From positions 1 through 64,000 of the forward strand of contig CAZWGA010000018.1 in the NCBI GenBank assembly GCA_964633285.1: a stretch of DNA of 64,000 bases. The letters run 5' to 3'. Position 1 is the first letter of the stretch, and each line of letters starts with the position of its first letter. The notes beneath the pieces are model-generated. The model ran no database searches and was not told the DNA's origin. It saw only the letters and a program-made list of their open reading frames with translations. A program made the translations under genes and the position numbers. The DNA comes from 20CM-2-55-15 sp964633285. GTDB lineage: Bacteria > Acidobacteriota > Terriglobia > 20CM-2-55-15. Positions 24,486-34,030 of the stretch are shown here, piece by piece.

Positions 24486-25206
24486 GCCTGTTGCCGTCGT
24501 CGCTCGCCTGCTGCGCTATCCATTAAAGTCCGCCGCAGGGGAAAACTTCGACGCGGGGCGACTTGGTTGGCATGGGCTCAACGGTGACCGGCGGTTCGCG
24601 TTCCTGCGAACCGCGGATCGCACCGGATTCCCATGGCTGACTGCGCGCGAAGTCCCCGAATTGGTTACGTGGCAGGCGTCGCATGTTGATCCTGGTAACC
24701 CGGATCGGTCGGAGGTCTCTATCCAGGTGCCTGGTGAGGTACCGGTTTCCGTTCGTGATGAATCTTTGATCACGCGCCTGACGGCGGTCATCAACGAACC
24801 GGTTCAACTCGTTCAGCTGTGGTCCGGCACGTTCGACGCTGACGACATCGCGATCATCGGAATTCCGAGCGTCGAGGCAGCCTGTGCAGCCGCTTCAGTT
24901 TCCGTCGACGCGCGCCGGTTCCGATCGAACGTTGAAATCCGTCCGCTCGATCCGGAACCGTTCTGCGAAGATCGCTGGGTGGATGGTCGATTCATTTTCG
25001 GCGATCGGCCAGACTCCGCGCGCGTTCGCATTTGTCGGCGCGACAAGCGCTGCCTGGTCGTGAATATCGAACCGTCGACGGGCGTCATGATGCCCGGCAT
25101 GTTCGAATGGATCGTCGCGAATCGTAAGAACAATGTCGGCCTGTACGGAAAAACGGAAGGACCCGGATCGATAGCCGTCGGCGATACGCTCTACCGCCTG
25201 CGATAG
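24472..25206 (+). CDS. MOSC-domain protein
   Basis: A 244-aa protein with an N-terminal beta-barrel (MOSC_N: VARLLRYPLKSAAGE, then GDRRFAFLR and FPWLTARE) and a C-terminal MOSC domain (PEPFCEDRWVDG, then RCLVVNIEPSTGVM and GLYGKTEGPGSIAVGD). MOSC proteins handle molybdenum-cofactor-bound sulphur or act as molybdenum-cofactor reductases (mARC, YiiM/YcbX). The conserved Cys usually seen for cofactor binding is best placed at RRDKRC. It overlaps the PrnB-like gene by 14 bases and ends this three-gene operon. The reaction is unknown; a reductive step in the same pathway is inference. Confidence 0.75.
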   Translation: MSKREPVAVVARLLRYPLKSAAGENFDAGRLGWHGLNGDRRFAFLRTADRTGFPWLTAREVPELVTWQASHVDPGNPDRSEVSIQVPGEVPVSVRDESLITRLTAVINEPVQLVQLWSGTFDADDIAIIGIPSVEAACAAASVSVDARRFRSNVEIRPLDPEPFCEDRWVDGRFIFGDRPDSARVRICRRDKRCLVVNIEPSTGVMMPGMFEWIVANRKNNVGLYGKTEGPGSIAVGDTLYRLR

Positions 25207-25430
25207 GCAGCCGTTCCTTGTGCTATATTCGGACCGCCATTGGCCGAAGGCCGGAGCAATGGACACGTTGACGCTGAACTCGAAAACGGCAGGGAACTTC
25301 ATGGTGTCGGTTTTGGTGTCCATTTTTCAGTCCGACGAGGGTAAAATCTATGGATTATGGAGAAACGATAGACTCAATAGAAACCAATAAAATCAGCGTA
25401 TTTTGAACGATATAGCTGATTCGCAAGTCA

Positions 25431-25505
<75 letters not shown>

Positions 25506-25741
25506 TGTTTTTAGTGGCTTGCGGGCAGTTTGCTCAACCTTTCTACAGGCATCGTTACCCAATTAAGAATCCGATGCTCTCATAAGCGCTTACGCCCCTG
25601 AGTGTTGCAGCTCTTCGGCGTTACCCATTTAACGACTCAGATCGAATTCGATCTTCGCCATGCCTCGCATACGCCGGGTTAGATGACTATATGCTTTGCA
25701 CTGTGCTACCGCCGTGTCTACATTCCGTGTATATTTAGACA

Positions 25742-26902
25742 GTGTATTCGAGGCTGGTTGCGGAGAAAATTCAGAAGACGGCAAAGAGTGTTTTACTGCT
25801 CGGACCAAGGCAGGCAGGGAAATCGACGCTCGTCAAAAGCCTGAACCCAGATCTCTCGATCAATCTCGCATTCGAGCAAGTTTTCTTGGATTATTCGGCC
25901 CAGCCGGACCTGATCGAGAAGGTCATTCTTCGTCAACAGCCAAAGACGATCTTTATCGATGAAGTACAACGGATCCCGAGTCTTTTGAACACGGTTCAGG
26001 GGATTCTCGACGACAATCCACGCAAATATCGTTTCTACTTGACGGGTTCCAGCGCGAGGAAACTGAAACGGGGCCGAGCGAATCTTCTTCCCGGCCGCGT
26101 CGTGCGGTATCAATTGGGTCCCCTAATTCATGCGGAACTTGGAGCCGATCTTGACCTGGACGACGCGCTGGCTTTCGGAACCTTACCCGGCATCGTTACC
26201 GAAAAGGACGAAACTGCGAGAGAGGAACTGCTTCGAACCTACGCGTCGACATATCTAAAGGAGGAGATCCAGGCCGAGGCGTTGACGCACGAGATTGAAG
26301 GATTCGCACGATTCTTGTTTGTCGCCGCGTCAAAGTCGGGCGAGTTCCTCGACTTCGCCAAGATGGGTTCGCAAGCGGCAATCAGCCAGAAGACGAGTTC
26401 CCGTTTCTTCGAAATTCTCGAAGACACGTTAATTGTCACGCGAATTAACGCCTTTGCCGCTAACGACACGAGAAGACTGGTGCGGCATCCGAAGTTCTAT
26501 TTCTTCGATAACGGAGTATTGAACGGACTTCTGAAAAACTTCACAGTCTCAGAAGACCGCAGAGGATTTCTGTTTGAGCACTTCATCGTGAACCAGATCA
26601 TCACTGCGAATTATATTTTTGGCGAGCCTGCGCGGCTCGCCACTTACCGAACCGAGTTCGGCAGCGAAGTGGACCTCATCATTGAAAAGGGCGGCGATAC
26701 TCTCGCCGTCGAAATCAAGTCCGGCGCCCGAACGTCTTCGGATGATTTCTCCGGTCTCAGAAGCCTTTCGACATTGCGTCGCAAGCGTGGGAAAAGGGGC
26801 GCGATGCTCCTCTACACGGGAAACAAGGCTTATAGCGAGAACGATGTCGACATCCTTCCATGGCGCGAAGGATTGTCGGAGATTTTGGACTTCCTCCGTT
26901 AG
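25742..26902 (+). CDS. AAA_14/DUF4143 ATPase
   Basis: A 386-aa protein with a GTG start. Walker A is LLGPRQAGKSTL (about 20-30), Walker B is TIFIDEVQRIP (about 70), sensor-type residues in YLTGSSARKLK, and the C-terminal half is DUF4143 with KFYFFDNGVLNGLL and the nuclease-like strand pattern EVDLIIEKGGDTLAVEIKSG (an Asp plus E-x-K arrangement of PD-(D/E)XK type). These ATPases are common in genomic islands; some are thought to act in defence or element maintenance, but no reaction is established. The gene ends 48 bases before the truncated jetC frame, so its arrival or the accompanying deletion removed the jetC 5' end. Confidence 0.85.
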   Translation: MYSRLVAEKIQKTAKSVLLLGPRQAGKSTLVKSLNPDLSINLAFEQVFLDYSAQPDLIEKVILRQQPKTIFIDEVQRIPSLLNTVQGILDDNPRKYRFYLTGSSARKLKRGRANLLPGRVVRYQLGPLIHAELGADLDLDDALAFGTLPGIVTEKDETAREELLRTYASTYLKEEIQAEALTHEIEGFARFLFVAASKSGEFLDFAKMGSQAAISQKTSSRFFEILEDTLIVTRINAFAANDTRRLVRHPKFYFFDNGVLNGLLKNFTVSEDRRGFLFEHFIVNQIITANYIFGEPARLATYRTEFGSEVDLIIEKGGDTLAVEIKSGARTSSDDFSGLRSLSTLRRKRGKRGAMLLYTGNKAYSENDVDILPWREGLSEILDFLR

Positions 26903-26950
26903 GGCCAAAGTTGGGAGACGCCCATGCGCGCGTAATGATCCGATTTCGAG

Positions 26951-29900
26951 TTGGCTAGGTTTTTGCCGGGTACCGAGCCCGTCTCTTCCGCGATCGTTTC
27001 CCAAGTTGCCGAGGCGTTCCGCAATCTGGAGACGGACCGGTTGCAGCTGGAGTCCTACGTCGCGGCGGAACGGGCTGTCGGGGAATTCCTCAGGGATTAC
27101 CGCCGGTACGTGCAGATCGCGGCGAAGCGGCGCGCCGATTCAGTTCGCACAGCGCAATCGGCGTATGAGTCGCGCATGAAGGAAATCGGCAAAGTGGAGT
27201 CGGATATTCATCGCGTCACTCAGGAACTTGCATCGACCTGTCAGCGGATCGAAGAAATCAAGACGCGCGAAGCAGAAATCGAATCCGAGATTGCGACCTT
27301 GCTGGGGAGTCCCCAGATGAAAGACGCGCAGGCTCTGGATCAGGCCGTGCAAGAGGCAAGCCGCCGCGAGCGCGAGGCAGAAAAAGCGAAAGCCGAGACC
27401 GACCGAGCTAGCGAGCGTAGGAAAGAACGGGAGCAACACCACGCGGAAGCCGTCAGCCAAGCCACACAGGCAAGTAACCGGTTGGATTCCGTCAGCGCCG
27501 CCGCTGCGGAGAAAGCGGATGAATGCGGGCTGGGCCAAATGCATCGCAGTGCTGAGTTGAAGAGGGAAACCCTCGAGCAGGCGGCGCACAATCAGAAGAG
27601 AAAAGCAGGGCACGTTCGGAAGTTGAATGGCGAGATTGAAGCTTCACGACAAAGACTCAGTCAGGCCACTGAGTCGGAAACCGGTCTTCGAGGGATTCTG
27701 GATAACCGTCTCGATGAACAGCAACAGCTTCGGGCCAGAGTCTCGCGTGCTGCGGCCAATCTGCTCTCCTCCTTCAGCGACTGGGTGGCGGCGTGTGTGG
27801 AGCTGAGGATTTCCGACGCAGATGAAGTCACCGGCTCGCTGGCGGAATGGTGTGAGTCCGGCGATGGGCCAAACCCGATATTCGAAGTCATCCGGGCGGC
27901 GGAGGCTGCGGCAGGACGTGTCCTGGCTGATTCACATGCGGCGTTTATTCAGCAGCGATCTTACTGGACCAACAGACTTTCGGAACTGCAGGCCGAATAC
28001 GAACGTCTTGGGGAGGGAAATCATTTGCCGCCTCCGGTCCCGCATACTCGCGACGAGTCGGCGCGCGTCAATCGTGCCGGCGCGCCGCTCTGGCTGGTAT
28101 GTGACTTTGTGGAGGGTGTTGTTCCGCAGCAGAGGGCCGGAATCGAAGCGGCCCTTGAAGCCTCGGGGCTGTTGGATGCATGGATAAGCCCAGAAGGAAT
28201 GCTCTTCGATGCCGATGTCCATGACACGTTAGTGACGGCCGGACAGAGCCCATTGCCTGCCGAAGACAGCCATCTCGGTCATCTTCTCGTGCCATCGATC
28301 GATCCTGCCGACAGCCGCGCGGTAACACTCTCCCCGGAAGCTGTTCGTGCGGTGCTGCTCCACATTGGGACCCATGCCGGCGCAGGCCACATCTGGGTCG
28401 ATGTGACTGGGACTTGGCAGCTTGGTCCTCTTCGTGGTTCCTGGTCAAAGCCCGAGGTCCGCCATATCGGCCACGCAGCCCGTGAGACTGCCCGCCGGCA
28501 GCGGATGACTGAGATCGAGCGGGAAATGAATGAAGTGCGCATGGCGATTGGCGGAATCGACCGGGATCTGACGCAACTGGCTTTTCGAAACGAAGCGCTG
28601 AGACGCGAAGCGGCAGCGGTTCCATCCGATGACGAACCTCGAACGCTTCATGCGCGCGTTGCCGCCATCACGCAGACTATTGCGGAACTTCGTGAGCGCG
28701 TGACGACCGCCGAGCGCAAAACATCCGAATGCCGTCTCGCCGTCACGCAAGCTATCGCGAAGAGAGACGCCGACGCTGCGGAACTCGGAATTTCGGAATG
28801 GGCGGAACGAGTGGCCGAACTCGATGAGGCGATCGGCGCGTACCTGCAGGCACTTGCCGCTTTATGGCCTACGCTTGAAATGAATGCCAACCTCGCCGCT
28901 CAAGCTCAAAACGCCGCGCAGTTCGCTTCTGAAGCTCGCGAGGCCGATGAACGTCAGCAGCAGGCGCACAGAAACGCGTCACTGGCCTCAAATGCCGCGG
29001 CCGCAGCTCGCGATACGCTGGAGAAATCTGTCGGTGCGACGGCACGTGAAATCACCGATCGACTGGAGGCAGCGCGAAAAGAGCGAAACGAAATCAGAAA
29101 AGGACATGAAGAATCTCTAGACGGGAAAGCGAAACTGGAAAGCGCGTTGTCCGGCTTTCAGACGGCGCTGCAGCTCCACAAGCAAGAATTTCAGACCAAC
29201 ACTTCGATCCGCGACGAATCTGTACGATCGTTCAAGGCTTTTGCGTCGGCGCGCCTCTTGCATATCGCCGTTTCTTCGCTGCAGGATGCCGACGCAGCCT
29301 CTTGGTCAACCACTAGATCCGTCGAGAATGCGCGGGAAACCGCCGCGTGTCTTTCCGAAATGGATTGTTCCGACGCTGTGTGGGAACGTCATCAAAATAA
29401 GATTGGCACGCATTTTCAGGAGATATCCAATGCCTTGCTCGCGCAGTATTGCCGGCCGGCGGGCTTGTGGTCTGGTGATGTGTTCGTTGCGACGGTCACG
29501 CATAATTCGAAGGAACGAAGCGTTGAAGAGTTGCGCGAGTGGCTGAACGATGAAGTCTCCACGCGGCAGAGCCTGCTTCAGGCGCGTGAGCGCGAGATTT
29601 TAGAGAATCATTTGATCGGAGAAGTATCCGACCATCTCCACGAGCTTTTGCACACGGGCGAATGTCTGATTCGCGATATGAACGCTGAACTCGAAGCGCG
29701 TCCCATGAGCACTGGAATGAAGCTCCGCTTTGTTTGGAAGCCTCGAGAGGACGGGCCTGCCGGACTCCTGGAAGCCCGTCAAAGGCTTATGCGCAGCACT
29801 GTAACCTGGTCGAGGGCTGAACGGCAGATGCTTGGGAGTTTCCTTCAAGAGCGGATTCGCGCCGAACGGGCGGAAACGGAGGCCGCAACCTGGCAGGAAT

Positions 29901-30334
29901 CACTGACCAACGCGCTCGATTACCGCAGGTGGCATTATTTCGGTGTCGAACGGTATCAGGACGCCCAGTGGAAACCGCTGACGAAACGCACTCACGGCAC
30001 CGGATCCGGTGGAGAAAAGGCGATCGCATTGACCCTTCCTCAGTTCGCTGCCGCTGCGGCGTATTATCGCGGCGCCGATCCGCTTGCGCCCCGGCTGATT
30101 CTTTTGGATGAAGCATTCGCGGGAATTGACACCGACATGCGTGCGAAGTGCATGGGTTTTCTGGAGGCTTTCGATCTGGATTTCATCATGACAAGCGAGC
30201 GGGAGTGGGCATGCTATTCGACGCTCCGCGGCGTTGCCATCTATCAGCTGTCGACGCGTCCCGGTATTGACGCAGTGTGTCTGACGCGTTGGGTGTGGAA
30301 CGGAAACGAGAAAGTTCGTGATGAGCGGAGCTAA
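26951..30334 (+). pseudogene. jetC: JetC (TIGR02680 SMC-like ATPase of type II Wadjet), N-terminal part missing
   Basis: 1127 codons of an SMC-like protein. Full TIGR02680 proteins are about 1350 aa and begin with a Walker A head; here no P-loop is present and an in-frame TGA at 26936 lies just before the first possible start (TTG). The visible part begins in the region after the N-terminal head (FLPGTEPVSSAIVSQVAEAF), then two long coiled-coil arms around a hinge (about 330-480), and the C-terminal head with signature GTGSGGEKAIALTL (about 1015) and Walker B RLILLDEAFAGID (about 1048). Without the N-terminal half of the ATPase it cannot work as an SMC. JetA and JetB are absent. The long frame is still open, so the truncation is probably recent. 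Confidence 0.8.
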
Positions 30335-31619
30335 CGTAAATCCGACACGGAGCGCAAACGCGACAACGCGCAGCCTCAAAAAAGGGCCTAGTGATCAAGT
30401 GACGGCGCTTGATCGCCTCGACCTTGACCGTCTAAAGGCAACCCTTGGCACACCGGAACTTCAATGGCTCGTTGATCGGTTGCGCCGGAAGCTCGAGCGT
30501 GGCGAACCTCTCGAAGGCCGTATCACTCTGACGGATCCAACGCCGGCCCAACGCGACGCCAACAGACGGCTGTTTGGAAAGTCTCCTTCAGATGGCAGGT
30601 TCATCACCATCAAACTTTCTGAATTGGAACGGTTGCTTCGCAATGGTGAGATCTGTGCATCGTTACGTGAGGCCGTCGAGGGATTAGCCGGTCCGATCCG
30701 AAATCTTCGCGAAGAGCGGCGCTTGCTTGAGGAAGACTGGCGTAGGCTATTCGACGAAGCCCGTGATCGTGTGCGTCAAGATGCGGGACTCATCACGTGG
30801 ATCAATCTCTTGGAAGGGAATGGTACGGTTCGAAGATTCGCAAGCGACCTAACCGGCGCGAAAAGACTCTTAAAGGCCGCTATAGAAATTGCTCAACGGT
30901 TGCCTGCTCGTGGGATTCCGCTCGCCGAACTCGCCGCTCTGTCGACCGGAGACAGCCACGCCCTGGATGCCGGGCGCCCACTCGCTGCGCTACTGATGGC
31001 ACTCGCCTCAGACGGAGAAATCGAAGACCGTCGTGACATCTGGGCAAGTTTTGGAGTGCTTTGCGATGAACTCAGCGCGCCGGTACTCACACTGAATCTC
31101 CTCAGCAACTCCCACGGAATGGCGGCCCAGGCATTGCGTCTCCATGCGGAGACCGGCGAACCCTATCGTCTAAGCACGCGTCAGCTTCTTCGCGAACCGC
31201 CAACTTTCGACTCGGCCGGTCATGCCGTTGTTTATGTCTGCGAGAATCCTACTGTCGTTGCAGCAGCGGCACTCCGTCTCGGCGCGAAGAGCGCGCCAAT
31301 CGTCTGCACAGAGGGACAGCCACGGACCGCCTGCCGGCTTCTGTTGAAAAGACTAACTGAGTCCGGCATTACGCTGGCGTATCACGGCGATTTCGACTGG
31401 TCGGGAATCCAGATTGCCAACGTGATCTATCGTCGGCATGGATTCAAACCGTGGCGGTTCTCCGCGGCCGACTACTGCAGCACATCGGGAACCTTGCTGC
31501 TGAAGGGCATCCCCGTGGAAGCTTCGTGGGATCCGGATCTTAGGCACGCAATGGCGGAATCGGGCCACGCCATTCATGAAGAACAATTACTTGAAGTCTT
31601 ACTTCTCGATCTGAGTTGA
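30321..31619 (+). CDS. jetD: JetD-like toprim nuclease (TIGR02679/DUF2399, type II Wadjet)
   Basis: A 432-aa protein; the ATG at 30321 overlaps the jetC end by 14 bases. The N-terminal half holds the TIGR02679 pattern LERGEPLEGRITLTDPTP and SLREAVEGLAGPIR. The C-terminus is a toprim-like DUF2399 domain with the acidic residues in VYVCENPTVVAAAA (Glu near 305) and YHGDFDWSGIQIAN (Asp residues near 356). JetD is the topoisomerase VI A-like nuclease that cuts plasmids extruded by the JetABC complex. It looks intact, but its partners JetA and JetB are missing and JetC is truncated, so by itself it is unlikely to confer defence. Confidence 0.83.
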   Translation: MSGANVNPTRSANATTRSLKKGPSDQVTALDRLDLDRLKATLGTPELQWLVDRLRRKLERGEPLEGRITLTDPTPAQRDANRRLFGKSPSDGRFITIKLSELERLLRNGEICASLREAVEGLAGPIRNLREERRLLEEDWRRLFDEARDRVRQDAGLITWINLLEGNGTVRRFASDLTGAKRLLKAAIEIAQRLPARGIPLAELAALSTGDSHALDAGRPLAALLMALASDGEIEDRRDIWASFGVLCDELSAPVLTLNLLSNSHGMAAQALRLHAETGEPYRLSTRQLLREPPTFDSAGHAVVYVCENPTVVAAAALRLGAKSAPIVCTEGQPRTACRLLLKRLTESGITLAYHGDFDWSGIQIANVIYRRHGFKPWRFSAADYCSTSGTLLLKGIPVEASWDPDLRHAMAESGHAIHEEQLLEVLLLDLS

Positions 31620-31684
31620 CCGGCATGCGAAGAATGCATCGCAAACACCGTTCTTGAGCTCAGGCGTTTCCAGCCGTAGGTGTT

Positions 31685-32080
31685 TCACAATTCGCCGCGC
31701 GCGATCAGTTCCAGGCGCAGGTCCAGGCGACGCGCATCGTTTGGCGCGAGCACTCGAACCGTCGCGCGTCCTGTTGGCGTGATTCCTACAATATGCGGTC
31801 CCTCAAAGCGAAGGTGACTGTGCCAATCGTCGCGACGCGGATGAAATAACTGGACTACTTGTGCGGTTTCAGGATCGATACCTGTCACATTAGGTCCTTT
31901 GCGAAGATTACAGCGCTGGCATGCAAGGGCGAGATTATCCACTTCATCGGAGCCGCCATGCTGTTTCGCGATAATGTGTTCAACGTGGTGCGTCAGTTCC
32001 GCATACTGCTGCGGCAACAGGCAGTACTCACATCGATTGTCCGCGCGCTCGCGAACAAAATTGCGCGTGGCGGCATCCAC
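31685..32080 (-). CDS. HNH endonuclease
   Basis: A 131-aa HNH nuclease. CEYC (about 18-21) and CQRCN (about 54-58) are the zinc-binding Cys pairs around the ββα-metal core HHVEHIIAKQHGGSDEVDNL, containing the catalytic His and the Asn and His of the motif. The C-terminal half (LFHPRRDDWHSHLRFEGPHI) is the conserved extension typical of this stand-alone subgroup. Its start lies 2 bases after the stop of the 100-aa gene upstream on the same strand, and this pair is often found together. Function in the cell is unknown; mobile-element homing or defence are both possible. Confidence 0.85.
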   Translation of the reverse strand: MDAATRNFVRERADNRCEYCLLPQQYAELTHHVEHIIAKQHGGSDEVDNLALACQRCNLRKGPNVTGIDPETAQVVQLFHPRRDDWHSHLRFEGPHIVGITPTGRATVRVLAPNDARRLDLRLELIARGEL

Positions 32081-32082
32081 GG

Positions 32083-32385
32083 TTAGCTACCGTTGGATTT
32101 TAAATGACGCTGCGCCTTAAGCTTCAGGATCGAAATGATATCGGCAGTGTTGATGATCGCTTCGTAATCGGCTCGTTCGTCCTCGTTAAGAAGGCCTTCA
32201 TTTGCTTTTTCCGCAAGCACCCGAATCTTCTCCTCAACGGCGGGTTCAACCCGGAATTCGGCTACGCGGCGCGCCGATTCGGGATCCAGACAACGGCTCA
32301 ACGGGTCTAGCAGATCGTTCAAAACTTCTAAGGACGAAGCATTCTTCATACTCTGAAGATAGGTGAAATGACCCTGGTTTTGCAA
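32083..32385 (-). CDS. Small protein paired with HNH endonuclease
   Basis: A 100-aa acidic, all-helical protein. The pattern LEVLNDLLDPLSRCLDPESA followed by NEGLLNEDERADYEAIINTA is shared by short proteins encoded directly upstream of HNH nucleases of this type, possibly as inhibitors or DNA-targeting partners. No catalytic motif. Gene spacing of 2 bases to the HNH gene implies co-transcription. Confidence 0.6.
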   Translation of the reverse strand: MQNQGHFTYLQSMKNASSLEVLNDLLDPLSRCLDPESARRVAEFRVEPAVEEKIRVLAEKANEGLLNEDERADYEAIINTADIISILKLKAQRHLKSNGS

Positions 32386-32436
32386 TCTGGAGCCAATTCG
32401 CCTCTCTTTCGTTAGTTCGCCTTACTCTCGGGCCGC

Positions 32437-32742
32437 TCAAACTTTGAGTTGTAAACGAAAACGCTCCTGAAGTGCGCGCAAGACGGCAAAGAAGCTTGCT
32501 GTGCTTGGGTTTCCCGTTGCGCTCAACATTGGATGCAAGCTCTTGCCGGGAATTCTTGCAATAGTTGCCAACCTTTCGAAACCAATCGTGGCATCGATGA
32601 AATCTTTGAGGACGGCTTTGCCAACTGCCTCTTCACCCCTTAGGTAAGCATTGACGGCCTCGACCAGCAGCGCCTTTCGGAATGCAGCATCGCGCCGGGC
32701 GCGCGCTTGCGTTGTCTGTTTAAAATCTCTCGTTAGCCGCAT
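32437..32742 (-). CDS. HTH antitoxin (HigA2-like addiction module antidote), orphan
   Basis: A 101-aa protein with the layout of antidotes paired with RelE/HigB-type toxins: N-terminal DFKQTTQARARRDAAFRKAL, LLVEAVNAYLRGEEAVGKAV, and an HTH in FIDATIGFERLATIARIPGK with recognition helix near LHPMLSATGNP. Toxin genes of this type normally lie just upstream on the same strand. Here only a frameshifted 25-residue scrap of the toxin remains 11 bases upstream, so the antitoxin is orphaned. Confidence 0.75.
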   Translation of the reverse strand: MRLTRDFKQTTQARARRDAAFRKALLVEAVNAYLRGEEAVGKAVLKDFIDATIGFERLATIARIPGKSLHPMLSATGNPSTASFFAVLRALQERFRLQLKV

Positions 32743-32753
32743 TCACTCCTCGT

Positions 32754-32836
32754 TCACTTTAAGTCACTGCCGCCAAGCAAAATGATGACGTGATGACCAT
32801 CTTTCGAAAGTAGATCCGATGGCCACACTGAATCGT
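32754..32836 (-). pseudogene. Scrap of a RelE/HigB-type toxin, frameshifted
   Basis: On the minus strand one frame gives GHRIYFRK and, after a one-base shift, DGHHVIILLGGSDLK followed by a stop. Together this is the C-terminal beta-strand pair of HigB-like toxins (GxGYRxYF...G...VILLxGGDK). Everything N-terminal is missing. The stop is 11 bases before the antitoxin start, the normal toxin-antitoxin spacing. Confidence 0.65.
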
Positions 32837-32976
32837 TGAAACATGGCGACGATGTTACCCAATAATTACCCAGTTAAGAACCGGGTTTGGGCAAAACCGT
32901 GAAATTGGGCGCTTCGACGTATTCAGGAATGGTTGCCATAGACGCTATTGTTGTTTGTTTTCAATCGAGCCCCAAT

Positions 32977-33021
32977 TTCCCAAGCTGGATGTCGCGGGTT
33001 CGATCCCCGTCTCCCGCTCTT
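32977..33021 (+). repeat. Direct repeat copy 2 (attR-like, 3' half of tRNA-Gly)
   Basis: 44 of 45 bases match 25461-25505. The 5' half of the tRNA (acceptor 5' strand, D arm) is absent upstream, so this is not a second tRNA gene but the far junction of the integrated element. Confidence 0.85.
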
Positions 33022-33251
33022 CGATATCAGCGAGTTGCAACGTCCAATTCACGGCCTTACCCATTGGTGTCCGGTTAACGACATTGAAAATCTCTGAAAG
33101 TTCAATATAGCTAAACGAGCGAAAGCGGTTTCAAACGATTTGAAAAACAAATCGCCTCTTCGGAGCTTAAAGTCGGAAGATGCCCGCGGAGGAACGTTGA
33201 TGAACCGTGGGCAGACCGTTTTCGCTCAGCTGTTTTAATTCATTTCGGTAC
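33022..33251. other. Non-coding debris between element junction and CHAT fragment
   Basis: 230 bases with stops in all frames and nothing recognisable. It separates the attR-like repeat from the CHAT-domain scrap and is probably eroded former coding sequence. Confidence 0.4.
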
Positions 33252-33424
33252 ATGACGACTCTAATGAAACGAATGTACGCACACTTGGTCAATGGCCTCG
33301 ACGAAGGATCGGCACTCCGACAAGCAAAACTGGATCTTCTCCACGATTTTGGCGAGCAAACCTCGCCCGTATTCTGGGCCGGTTTTACTTTGGTTGGAGA
33401 TGCATCAATGCGATCTGGTAATTA
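33252..33424 (+). pseudogene. C-terminal fragment of a CHAT-domain protein
   Basis: About 57 codons: KRMYAHLVNGLDEGSALRQA then SPVFWAGFTLVGD, the conserved end of CHAT (caspase-like) domains, where ALR.A and the P.FWA.F.L.GD block are diagnostic. The catalytic His and Cys regions are missing. The IS630 copy begins right after it at a TA dinucleotide, near the natural end of such proteins; the N-terminal loss is a separate event. CHAT proteases often serve as effectors in defence islands. Confidence 0.65.
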
Positions 33425-34030
33425 CAGAATGTCGCATAATACAGTGACAAATAGATCAAAAAGATAGACCGGCATGCTTGAGAAAAGCAAAAGCCAGCGT
33501 CCGGGATTGACGGACGCGATCATGCCGGCATGGATCGCGGTATCCAGTTCGGTCAGGTCTTCGGCGGAGTGGTTTGCCAATTCCTGCCCCTTGACGTTGC
33601 CCCAAAGCGTTTCGACGGGATTCAAGTCCGGTGCATAGCCTGGCAATCTCTCCACAATCAGCCAGTGGCGCTGGGTTTGTAAGTAGTCGGTCATGATCCG
33701 GCTCTTGTGTGCGGGTAGCCCATCCCAGATCAATATCACTTTCTGGGTACGCATTTCCCGGCGGAGATCTTTAAGGAAGGCAACTAAACTATCGGAATCG
33801 TAACTGCCCGGCCGAGTCTGAAAGAACACACGACTACGGCGTCCATCCCATCGATAACCGATCGTGGCGCAAATTGAGAGTTTCTTCCAATTGAAGGAAT
33901 GTATCAGGACGGGCGTTTCCCCTTTGGGTGCCCAGGTACGGCGGATGGATGGACGCTCCGAGCCGCCGCTCTCGTCTTGGAAGAGGATCCAAGCTTTCCG
34001 GCGCCGAGCGTTTTTTTTACTGCCGGCCAT
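33422..34030 (-). CDS. IS630 transposase, C-terminal DDE half (OrfB)
   Basis: 202 codons holding the complete DDE triad: Asp in WILFQDESG, Asp in LIWDGLPAHKS, and Glu in APDLNPVETLWGN. It opens with MAGSKKNARR, where the A8 run lies, and is expected to be translated mainly as a fusion to OrfA by ribosomal frameshifting rather than from its own ATG. The last residues (VTVLCDIL) are encoded by the terminal repeat, and the stop uses the target TA. Confidence 0.88.
   Translation of the reverse strand: MAGSKKNARRRKAWILFQDESGGSERPSIRRTWAPKGETPVLIHSFNWKKLSICATIGYRWDGRRSRVFFQTRPGSYDSDSLVAFLKDLRREMRTQKVILIWDGLPAHKSRIMTDYLQTQRHWLIVERLPGYAPDLNPVETLWGNVKGQELANHSAEDLTELDTAIHAGMIASVNPGRWLLLFSSMPVYLFDLFVTVLCDIL
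33425..33456. repeat. IS630 terminal inverted repeat, left
   Basis: 32 bases beginning CAGAATGTCGCATAATA; pairs with the reverse complement of 34515-34546 (27 of 32 positions). The transposase stop codon TAA is completed by the flanking target TA. Confidence 0.85.

Noticed and set aside
32977..33021. Second tRNA-Gly gene
   Set aside because: Only the 3' half from the anticodon loop onwards is present; acceptor 5' strand and D arm are missing. It is an integration repeat.
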